DNA of 6,909 nt from an uncultured Oscillospiraceae bacterium (GTDB lineage: Bacteria; Bacillota; Clostridia; Oscillospirales; Ruminococcaceae): positions 1-6,909 of the forward strand of contig USOZ01000097.1 in the NCBI GenBank assembly GCA_900556525.1, written 5' to 3'. Positions 1 to 5,434 of the stretch are shown here, piece by piece. Both the position numbers and the translations under genes were made by a program. How positions within the stretch are numbered: the first letter of the stretch is position 1; the number at the start of each line of letters is the position of its first letter. The notes beneath the pieces are model-generated. The model was not told the DNA's origin, ran no database searches, and saw nothing but the letters and a program-made list of their open reading frames with translations.

Positions 1-1
1 T

Positions 2-631
2 ATTTTCTGCGGCAGCCTTCAATACGGAAATCTTGCGAAACTCCCGCCGGAGGATTATGAAAGCACATTTTATGCAGCGACAACGATATTCGGACCGTTT
101 GGCACTATACTTTTGAGTATAATGCAGCCGTTTATACTTACAAATTATATCAACAGACAAAGCGGCTGGTACAGATTTATCTACACAACGTCCATCTCGG
201 AGAGCCGCGTTGCGCTCGTGAGCCTGCTCGAAAGAGTCGGATTTTCGGTTTTCTGCCTGATTATCGGACTGATAAGTACACTATGCTGCTACGGGATAGC
301 AGGGCGCGAGGTTACCGCCGACGATATACTTATTATTCTTGTGGGCTTGCTTCTGACAACGTTTTTATCGCTTCTGCCTACAAGCTATATCATGAAAACA
401 AAGGACGGCGAGGTATTTTTCGACCTAGTGATAATCTTTGCCGCAGCAAGCGCGGCATTTGTAGGCGCTCTTTGCTACGCAAACGGAAATCTACTGCGAA
501 TTGAAAAGCTGTTGAACGTATTATCCGAAAAGATGGGGCTGATATGCCTTATAATTGCCGCTGCCGACATTGCCGTTTTCTTTATCTCGTGGGCGGCTGC
601 GACCCATATTCTAAAAAAACGTAAATTCTGA
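2..631 (+). CDS. ABC-2 type transporter permease subunit-like membrane protein, 5' end missing
   Basis: The reading frame is open from base 2 and stops with TGA at 629-631, giving about 209 visible residues; the true start lies left of the window. The TTG at 113 is internal, not a start, because good membrane-protein sequence continues upstream of it. The protein has about five hydrophobic segments and a basic cytoplasmic tail (KKRKF). Between the first two segments is a loop reading SGWYRFIYTTSISESR, which resembles the W-x-R-Y-x-x-x-x-P-x-S-R loop of small ABC-2 permeases (the ABC2_membrane_5 type). The next gene has an equivalent loop at the matching place, so the two look like paralogous half-permeases acting as a pair. 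The ATP-binding subunit would be expected upstream, outside the window. The family call comes from topology and this loop; substrate unknown. Confidence 0.6.
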   Translation: MFCGSLQYGNLAKLPPEDYESTFYAATTIFGPFGTILLSIMQPFILTNYINRQSGWYRFIYTTSISESRVALVSLLERVGFSVFCLIIGLISTLCCYGIAGREVTADDILIILVGLLLTTFLSLLPTSYIMKTKDGEVFFDLVIIFAAASAAFVGALCYANGNLLRIEKLLNVLSEKMGLICLIIAAADIAVFFISWAAATHILKKRKF

Positions 632-636
632 GGGGG
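631..636 (+). promoter_or_regulatory. Shine-Dalgarno site of the second permease gene
   Basis: AGGGGG lies five bases before the ATG at 642 and begins on the last base of the upstream stop codon. It fixes the start and indicates that the two permease genes are translated from one message. Confidence 0.7.
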
Positions 637-641
637 ATATT

Positions 642-1370
642 ATGCTTGCGATAGTTTACAAAAACCTTATTGAAACCCGTAAATCTCTGCTGATATTGCT
701 TGGTGGAATTTCATTTATATTTGTTGATTTTTTCATTTCTTTGATTATAACTACCGACAACAGCGACAATAAAAACCTTATTGTTTCAGTTTTGCTTGGA
801 CTCGGAATGGCCTGCACTTACCTGATACTGAGTCAGGGACAATCCTCGCTTGTCGGCTGCGACCAAACCTCGCGTTTTTACGGCTTTATCTTCTCCGCCC
901 CTAACGGCAGGTTTAAATTTATCGCCGCCAAATATGTCGGAATGTTTCTGCTAAGCGCCGTTGAAACGCTGATTTTCGTGATTGCCATAAAGCTGCTCGA
1001 CTGCGGAATGAGCCCGCTCGTTCCCGTTATTTTAACGCTTTTTCAGCTCACCATGCGCGCGCTCGAGACCCCGTTTCTTATCGCTTTCGGAGAAAAGGTG
1101 GGAGGGAGCGTAAAGGGCTGCATTTTTGGCGGCATTGCGATGGTGATCGTGATCTATAAGCTTTACGGCGACAACACGCCTTCCGCCGAAGATATTATTT
1201 CATGGGCGGCAAACAATCTCTTTAAAATTCTCGGCGATAAAAACACGTTTTACCTCTGGCTTGGGATAATTGCTGCGGCGGTGCTTGCGATTTACACCGC
1301 GTCAATGTTCATATCATTCTCGCTTTCAAAAAAGGGCGCAGTCAGATTCGCGGACAGCGAAACCGAATAA
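642..1370 (+). CDS. ABC-2 type transporter permease subunit-like membrane protein
   Basis: This 242-residue protein has about six hydrophobic segments (roughly residues 14-37, 46-64, 90-112, 125-147, 157-172 and 200-225) and ends in a charged tail. The start is fixed by AGGGGG at 631-636, five bases before the ATG, and the site overlaps the stop of the preceding gene, which points to co-transcription and coupled translation. The N-terminus (MLAIVYKNLIETRKSLL) and the loop SRFYGFIFSAPNGRFKFIAAK are typical of small ABC-2 permeases: a short amphipathic entry helix, then a helix pair joined by a loop with a Pro and basic residues, followed by an AAKY segment. With its upstream neighbour it probably forms the heterodimeric membrane part of an exporter, for example of a peptide or lipid-like compound. 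The substrate is unknown and no ATPase gene is in view. A generic membrane protein remains possible. Confidence 0.6.
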   Translation: MLAIVYKNLIETRKSLLILLGGISFIFVDFFISLIITTDNSDNKNLIVSVLLGLGMACTYLILSQGQSSLVGCDQTSRFYGFIFSAPNGRFKFIAAKYVGMFLLSAVETLIFVIAIKLLDCGMSPLVPVILTLFQLTMRALETPFLIAFGEKVGGSVKGCIFGGIAMVIVIYKLYGDNTPSAEDIISWAANNLFKILGDKNTFYLWLGIIAAAVLAIYTASMFISFSLSKKGAVRFADSETE

Positions 1371-1413
1371 TACAACAGCACCGTGCATTACCCGCGCGGT
1401 GCTGTGTTGTATT
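1369..1413. terminator. Bidirectional intrinsic terminator between convergent genes
   Basis: The left arm AATACAACAGCACCG (1369-1383) pairs with CGGTGCTG plus TTGTATT (1397-1413): 8 GC-rich base pairs, a 2-nt TG bulge at 1405-1406, then 7 AT-rich pairs, around a 13-nt loop. On the + strand the stem ends in TTGTATTCTTTCC; on the - strand it ends in TTGTATTATTCGGTTT. Both are T-rich, as expected for a terminator serving both directions. The left arm starts in the TAA of the permease gene, and the loop and right arm contain the last codons and stop of the converging acetyltransferase gene. The absence of a clean T run makes efficiency uncertain; the inverted repeat itself is clear. Confidence 0.75.
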
Positions 1414-1981
1414 CTTTCCAAAAATTCTCCGCGACCTGTGCGAACGGCACTATCGGCGACGGTTTTTCGGGGTGCGCCGAAAGGCACTTCTCCATATAAA
1501 CCATGTCGTACCACGTCCCGAATTTATACCCGCACTTGTGAAACTGCCCCACGAAGCGATAGCCCATGTGCGCATGAAAATCCACGCTGTTTCGGGTCAG
1601 GTACTTATCCTCGACCTCGGGAAAACCGATACACGCAACCAAATTTACAATATTCAGCATACCCAGAGCAAGCTCCAGCGCGCCGTAAAGCTCTTTTCCC
1701 GCGCCCTTCCCTCTTGCGTCCTTGTCAAGATATATCGTTGTTTCAGCCGCATAATCGTAAGCCTTTCGCGGGTGAAATCTTCCCGCATAGGCGTATCCGA
1801 TGATTTTCCCGTCGTGAACTGCTGCAAAATACGGGTAATTTTCGAGCGTTGCGCGAATCCGTCCGCGAAATTCCTCAACGCTCGGCACGTCATATTCAAA
1901 GGTTATCGCCGTATTTTTTACATAATGCGAATAAATTTCAAGAAGGCGCGGTGCATCGTCCTCATTCACAAGCCGTATCAT
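1388..1981 (-). CDS. GNAT N-acetyltransferase, phosphinothricin acetyltransferase (PAT/YncA)-like
   Basis: The 197-residue product transfers an acetyl group from acetyl-CoA to an amine. It matches the PAT/YncA (MddA) branch of GNATs, whose known members acetylate phosphinothricin, methionine sulfoximine or methionine sulfone. Visible marks are the N-terminal MIRLVNEDDAPRLLEIY segment, Glu80 just before strand ETTIYLDKDARGKGAG with the acetyl-CoA pyrophosphate loop RGKGAG at 90-95, and the family-typical C-terminal blocks HMGYRFVGQF (138-147) and GYKFGTWYDM (151-160). About 30 residues after the core (from about 167) form an extension of unknown role. The ATG overlaps the TGA of the upstream acetyltransferase gene by 4 nt (ATGA), so translation is probably coupled; a purine-rich AAAGGAAAGG lies about 10 bases upstream. 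Substrate is unknown; a cytoplasmic housekeeping or detoxifying role is inferred. Confidence 0.88.
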   Translation of the reverse strand: MIRLVNEDDAPRLLEIYSHYVKNTAITFEYDVPSVEEFRGRIRATLENYPYFAAVHDGKIIGYAYAGRFHPRKAYDYAAETTIYLDKDARGKGAGKELYGALELALGMLNIVNLVACIGFPEVEDKYLTRNSVDFHAHMGYRFVGQFHKCGYKFGTWYDMVYMEKCLSAHPEKPSPIVPFAQVAENFWKEYNTAPRG

Positions 1982-2511
1982 GCCATGTTTTCCTTTCCTT
2001 TATTCCACACCTCGCGCGTTATCCCGTAATCGACCGAAAGTTCGTTTTCGTCGTCGGTGAACTCCTCTATGAGGCTCATTCCGCTTGACAGCGCGACCGC
2101 AGACGAAGCGGCATTTTCCTTTTTCATGTACGAAAAAATCTCTCCGAACGGCATAATTTCAAAAGCCGTATCGCGGCGTGCGCGCGCCGCTTCTTTCGCA
2201 TATCCGCGCCGCTGAAAGCGCTTTGCGATATGATAGCCTATTTCGGGGCGGATAAAACCGTTTATATTCTGCATTGTAAGCCCGCAGTCGCCGATAACTT
2301 CACCGGTCTCTTTAAGAACCACCGCCCACAGCCCGAAGCCGAACACCCGATAACGCTCGATATTACGCGTTATCCAGCCCCGCACTCGGCTTTCGTCAAA
2401 GGTGTAAGGATAATGCCGCATTATGTCCGAATCGCCGAGGACTTCGTAAAGTGCGCCGAAGTCGTCCTCGGTCATTTCCCTTAAAATAAGCCTTTTTGTT
2501 TCAATTTTCAT
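1978..2511 (-). CDS. GNAT N-acetyltransferase, RimJ/RimL-like (Acetyltransf_3 type)
   Basis: The 177-residue product is a GNAT acetyltransferase of the RimJ/RimL-like group, which acetylates protein N-termini or small amines. It opens with the hallmark ETKRLILREMTEDDF, carries strand TGEVIGDCGL (69-78) and the acetyl-CoA loop QRRGYAKEA (100-108, a Q-x-x-G-x-A motif), and ends with a typical YGITREVW (162-169). The start is set at the ATG at 2511 because GGAGGG (2517-2522) lies five bases before it; an in-frame TTG at 2532 has no such site and would overlie the Shine-Dalgarno. The gene lies 44 bases after fliJ in the same direction, past a short hairpin, and overlaps the next acetyltransferase by 4 nt. 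Substrate is unknown, and there is no sequence evidence that it modifies flagellar proteins. Confidence 0.88.
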   Translation of the reverse strand: MKIETKRLILREMTEDDFGALYEVLGDSDIMRHYPYTFDESRVRGWITRNIERYRVFGFGLWAVVLKETGEVIGDCGLTMQNINGFIRPEIGYHIAKRFQRRGYAKEAARARRDTAFEIMPFGEIFSYMKKENAASSAVALSSGMSLIEEFTDDENELSVDYGITREVWNKGKENMA

Positions 2512-2516
2512 CGCCG

Positions 2517-2522
2517 CCCTCC
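2517..2522 (-). promoter_or_regulatory. Shine-Dalgarno site deciding the start of the RimJ/RimL-like gene
   Basis: Coding-strand GGAGGG with a five-base spacer selects the ATG at 2511 over the upstream in-frame TTG at 2532, shortening the protein by seven residues. Confidence 0.75.
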
Positions 2523-2530
2523 GTGTGTGC

Positions 2531-2550
2531 AAAACGGCGGCAAGCCGTTT
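2531..2550 (-). terminator. Short hairpin after fliJ, possible weak terminator
   Basis: On the coding strand a perfect 7-bp stem AAACGGC / GCCGTTT encloses the 5-nt loop TTGCC, and the 3' arm ends in TTTT before GCAC. It begins five bases after the fliJ stop and ends just ahead of the Shine-Dalgarno of the acetyltransferase gene. The short T run, part of it inside the stem, suggests at most partial termination, so some read-through from the flagellar operon is likely. Confidence 0.45.
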
Positions 2551-2555
2551 GGTAA

Positions 2556-3008
2556 TTATTCGCCGTGAACCTTGCGCCAGTCCGCATTTGAAACAAACTC
2601 CTCGATAAAAGCTTCCGTTTCCTTTTGCTCAGCGGCTTTGTATTCCTCGATCTGCTGTTCCTCCAGCTTTTCGAGCTTCGACACCTCTTTCGTTGCCTCA
2701 ACGACTACCTCAAGCTGCCGCTCTATCTCGCGTTCCTTGAGCATTATCTGATGCCGCTTCATGTGCAGCTCCTGCTGTTTCGCCGCAATGTAGCGTTTAT
2801 GGACGGATATATCGAGCGGAGTAGTGCCGCGCTCGTACATTTCCACAAGCTCACGGTTCAGCCGCGCAAGCTCCTCAAGTATATCCTCAAGCTCCGCCTG
2901 AAGCCTGTTGAGCTGTCCGCGCAGATCCGCAAGCGAGCCTTTTTCCGTTTCAAGCACCTGCTCGCGGTACTGTTTAAGCCGTTCGAGCGTAAAAACAAAT
3001 TTCTTCAA
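2556..3008 (-). CDS. fliJ: Flagellar export protein FliJ
   Basis: This is a 150-residue, highly charged and almost entirely helical protein, close to the usual FliJ length of about 147. FliJ is the coiled-coil stalk of the flagellar type III export ATPase; it sits in the central pore of the FliI hexamer, contacts the FlhA gate and helps recycle export chaperones. Heptad-like Leu/Ile spacing runs through about residues 8-60 and 75-135, separated by a short break around TTPLD (62-66), which fits the two-helix antiparallel FliJ hairpin. The N-terminus MKKFVFTLERLKQYRE resembles FliJ starts. The start codon is TTG, supported by GAGGAA at 3015-3020 six bases upstream. It follows fliI by 10 nt. FliJ diverges strongly in sequence, so position after fliI carries much of the weight. 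Confidence 0.93.
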   Translation of the reverse strand: MKKFVFTLERLKQYREQVLETEKGSLADLRGQLNRLQAELEDILEELARLNRELVEMYERGTTPLDISVHKRYIAAKQQELHMKRHQIMLKEREIERQLEVVVEATKEVSKLEKLEEQQIEEYKAAEQKETEAFIEEFVSNADWRKVHGE

Positions 3009-3014
3009 AGGCTA

Positions 3015-3020
3015 TTCCTC
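3015..3020 (-). promoter_or_regulatory. Shine-Dalgarno of fliJ overlapping the fliI stop codon
   Basis: Coding-strand GAGGAA lies six bases before the fliJ TTG start and uses the last two bases of the fliI TGA (3019-3021). It supports the unusual TTG start and suggests fliJ translation is coupled to fliI. Confidence 0.7.
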
Positions 3021-4323
3021 AATTTACCGCCTCTTTAAGCAGTTGTATCGTTTCTTCGAGCGAAAAGCTCTCGTTCGTTCCCTGCGTTAAAAAGTCGTTT
3101 ATTTTATCAATTTTGCTTATCGCTTCGTCAAGTTTCGGGTTTGTTCCCGCCTTGTACGCGCCGATCGAGATAAGGTCGGAGTTGGTATTGTAAAGCGCAA
3201 GCAGGTTTCGCAGCTTTCCAGCCGCTTCAATATGCGATTTTTCGCATATTATCGACATAAGACGCGAAACGCTCGGAAGAATGTCGATAGCGGGATAATG
3301 GTTCTGCGCCGCGATCTTTCGCGACAATATTATATGTCCGTCAATGATACCGCGGACGGTATCCGCGATAGGCTCGTTCGTGTCGTCGCCCTCGACGAGA
3401 ACCGCATAGATCCCCGTGATACTGCCCTTTTCAAAACAGCCCGCGCGTTCAAGCAGCTTCGGAAGCGCGGAGTAGATCGACGGCGTATAACCGCGCGCAA
3501 TAGGCGGCTCGCCTGTAGACAGTCCAACCTCACGGTTCGCCATTGCAAAACGCGTCAGATTGTCCATCATAAGCAGCACGTCCTTACCCTGACTCATGAA
3601 ATACTCAGCTATAGCAGTTGCAGTCATGGGGCATTTTGCGCGCATCATTGCGGGCTGGTCAGACGTTGCTACAACAACGACAGAGCGCGCCATTCCCTCA
3701 TCGCCAAGGTCGTTTTCGATAAATTCGCGAACCTCACGACCTCGTTCGCCAACAAGTGCGATAACGTTAATGTCCGCCTTGACCTTTCGGGCAATCATAC
3801 CCATAAGCGTACTTTTTCCGACGCCCGAACCCGCGAAAATACCGATACGCTGCCCCTTTCCGAGCGTGAGCAAGCCGTCGATTGCCTTTACTCCAAGTTC
3901 GATAGGTTCGGATATTTTCGGACGCGTGAGCGGGTTTACGGGGTTTCCCGAAATTGAAACGCTGTCGGTGTAATTTATCGCCCCGCCGCCGTCGATTGGG
4001 TTTCCGATAGCGTCGATAATTCGCCCGATAAGCGCATTTCCCGTCTTTACCATAAGCTTCGCGCCCGTGTTGTCAACAATGCTTCCCGGACCAACGCCCT
4101 CAATGTCGGTGTACGGCATCAGAAGAACCTTGTCCGACTGAAACCCGACGACTTCGGCGTGGATAAAGCTCTTCATATCCTTTGAATATATACGGCAGAC
4201 GTCGCCGATATTACATTCGGGGCCGCTCGCCTCGATCGTCATGCCGACGATTTTTTCGATTTTTCCCATATAGCGGTAAGCGTCGAGCTTTTCAAGCTCC
4301 TGCCTGAATCCCTGTAAATCCAT
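3019..4323 (-). CDS. fliI: Flagellum-specific type III export ATPase FliI
   Basis: This 434-residue protein (B. subtilis FliI is about 438) is the ATPase that energises docking and unfolding of flagellar substrates at the base of the export gate, as a hexamer resembling the F1 beta ring. An N-terminal beta-barrel domain covers about residues 15-95. The catalytic domain has Walker A AGSGVGKST (164-172), the VGER motif with the candidate catalytic Glu193, Walker B VLLMMD (249-254), and the alpha/beta ATPase signature PAIDILPSVS (344-353). The C-terminal region contains the export-ATPase block IGAYKAGTNPKLDEAI (387-402). Its ATG shares one base with the fliH TGA (TGATG), and GAGGAA at 4329-4334 provides the ribosome site inside the fliH end. 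All catalytic motifs are intact. The context of fliH and fliJ distinguishes it from F-ATPase beta and virulence-type SctN. Confidence 0.98.
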   Translation of the reverse strand: MDLQGFRQELEKLDAYRYMGKIEKIVGMTIEASGPECNIGDVCRIYSKDMKSFIHAEVVGFQSDKVLLMPYTDIEGVGPGSIVDNTGAKLMVKTGNALIGRIIDAIGNPIDGGGAINYTDSVSISGNPVNPLTRPKISEPIELGVKAIDGLLTLGKGQRIGIFAGSGVGKSTLMGMIARKVKADINVIALVGERGREVREFIENDLGDEGMARSVVVVATSDQPAMMRAKCPMTATAIAEYFMSQGKDVLLMMDNLTRFAMANREVGLSTGEPPIARGYTPSIYSALPKLLERAGCFEKGSITGIYAVLVEGDDTNEPIADTVRGIIDGHIILSRKIAAQNHYPAIDILPSVSRLMSIICEKSHIEAAGKLRNLLALYNTNSDLISIGAYKAGTNPKLDEAISKIDKINDFLTQGTNESFSLEETIQLLKEAVN

Positions 4324-5351
4324 CAGCTTTCCTCTTCCTCCGCCGAGCTTTCCATAGCCCTCATCTTCCCACGGATAAGCTCGTTCAGGTTCTTGTCGCG
4401 GTATTTTCCCTTTCCGAGCTGTTCGATCATTTTAAGCTGCGTGGGAACGCCCGCGTCGGTTATCTCCGCGCCGTCGTCGAGAATCAGCGTACCCTCGGGA
4501 GCGTCCTTGAGAATTTCAATTTCAACGTTCGTTCCGGGGCGGAACGCTTCCGCGAGAACTGCGTCGTCGATTTCGGCAGTTTCCGAAATGTCCAGCGACG
4601 AAAGTGAAATTTTCACGTTCTTGCTGTTGCGATAGCGCTTACCCGCTTCCTTTATCATCTTTGAAATAACCGCCTTATCTTTCTGTTTCAGGCTGTTTAT
4701 GGTTATTTTCTGGGCAATATCAAAAATCGTATCGAAAAGCTGATTTTCATATTCGCGGAAAATTTGCTCTTTTTCGGCAATTATCTGTTCGTTTATAGAT
4801 TTAAGTTCAACAAGAGTATCCTTACACTTTTTCAGCGCGGCAACATACCCCTCGTCATACCCTTTTTTATGACCGTCGTCATAGCCCTGCTTTCTGCCCT
4901 CGTCCGCAGCGTCGTTCTTTATCTGTTCAGACTTTTCATTCGCTTCATCAATAGTCTGCTGCGCCATTTCGCGCGTTTTTTCATAAACCTCGGCTGCCTT
5001 TTCCTTCGCGCGAATCATAAACTGCTCCGCCTCGTCCGAGTATTTGCTGCGCAGCTCCTCGCACTCCCGAAGCATACGTTCGCGTTCAAGCAATATTTCC
5101 TGTTCACTTACCGCGCTTTCCTTGATTTCCTGCTTCGGCTCGTTTTTTTCGGGTTCAGGCTCGCTTTGCGGCATTTCCTCCAAAGGCTTTGCTTCGGAAA
5201 CAGCCGGCTTTTCCGTTTCGCTTTCGTCCACTTCCTCAAGCGGGATACCAACGGTCGGGTGCTGACCATAGATAGTTTTCATTATCGGCTCGTCGCCGCC
5301 CGAAACGGGAATATAGCCGAAGCCAAATCCGCCTTTAATAACACCTGCCAT
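4323..5351 (-). CDS. fliH: Flagellar assembly protein FliH, negative regulator of FliI
   Basis: The 342-residue product is longer than E. coli FliH (about 235). FliH dimerises, binds and restrains FliI, and tethers it to the C-ring and export gate as the peripheral stalk. Residues 1-40 include a Gly/aromatic patch (GGFGFGYIP); 41-80 is rich in Glu, Pro and Ser and probably disordered; 83-150 is a charged coiled coil. Next comes a perfect glycine ladder, G152, G156, G160, G164 and G168 (GRKQGYDDGHKKGYDEG), the GxxxG repeat characteristic of FliH. The C-terminal FliI-binding domain covers about 190-325 and ends in an acidic tail. The start is supported by GGAGGT six bases upstream (5358-5363). 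It lies 83 nt after fliG, behind a terminator-like hairpin, and overlaps fliI by 1 nt. Confidence 0.95.
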   Translation of the reverse strand: MAGVIKGGFGFGYIPVSGGDEPIMKTIYGQHPTVGIPLEEVDESETEKPAVSEAKPLEEMPQSEPEPEKNEPKQEIKESAVSEQEILLERERMLRECEELRSKYSDEAEQFMIRAKEKAAEVYEKTREMAQQTIDEANEKSEQIKNDAADEGRKQGYDDGHKKGYDEGYVAALKKCKDTLVELKSINEQIIAEKEQIFREYENQLFDTIFDIAQKITINSLKQKDKAVISKMIKEAGKRYRNSKNVKISLSSLDISETAEIDDAVLAEAFRPGTNVEIEILKDAPEGTLILDDGAEITDAGVPTQLKMIEQLGKGKYRDKNLNELIRGKMRAMESSAEEEES

Positions 5352-5386
5352 GTTCGCACCTCCGAAAAAGTAATGCTGCTATAACG

Positions 5387-5425
5387 AAAAACGACGGGCA
5401 GACAGCTTTTTCGCCGCGCCCGCCG
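5387..5425 (-). terminator. Intrinsic terminator or attenuator between fliG and fliH
   Basis: On the coding strand CGGCGGGC (5425-5418) pairs with GCCCGTCG (5399-5392), including one G-U pair. Inside it GCGGC (5417-5413) pairs with GCTGT (5406-5402), with two G-U pairs, around the loop GAAAAA. A 2-nt CT bulge separates the two stems. The stem-loop is followed directly by TTTTT (5391-5387). This is a 13-bp GC-rich stem with a T tract, the full form of a Rho-independent terminator, placed 9 bases after the fliG stop. Since fliH, fliI and fliJ lie downstream in the same direction, it most likely causes partial termination or protects the 3' end of a processed fliF-fliG message. No convincing promoter was seen between it and fliH. 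Confidence 0.7.
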
Positions 5426-5434
5426 AAACATATA

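Noticed and set aside
1270..1803. + strand frames crossing the convergent terminator into the acetyltransferase gene, including 1270-1803 and 1472-2029.
   Set aside because: They run through a terminator hairpin and antisense to a clear GNAT gene, with low-complexity Arg/Pro/Ser composition.
2512..2532. A TTG start at 2532 that would lengthen the RimJ/RimL-like protein by seven residues.
   Set aside because: The GGAGGG site at 2517-2522 would lie inside that extension and is ideally spaced for the ATG at 2511; family proteins start near MKIETKRL.
3232..3957. A 241-codon + strand frame opposite fliI.
   Set aside because: Antisense shadow of the strongly conserved fliI; no ribosome site and no recognisable protein features.
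3019..4323. The ATPase might belong to a virulence-type injectisome or be an F-type ATP synthase beta subunit.
   Set aside because: Its neighbours are fliF, fliG, fliH and fliJ, and the C-terminal IGAY block and N-terminal domain fit FliI.
4764..5384. A 206-codon + strand frame opposite fliH, rich in Phe and Leu and looking superficially like a membrane protein.
   Set aside because: Lys/Glu-rich coiled-coil coding sequence read backwards gives Phe/Leu-rich products. There is no ribosome site or neighbouring gene to support it.
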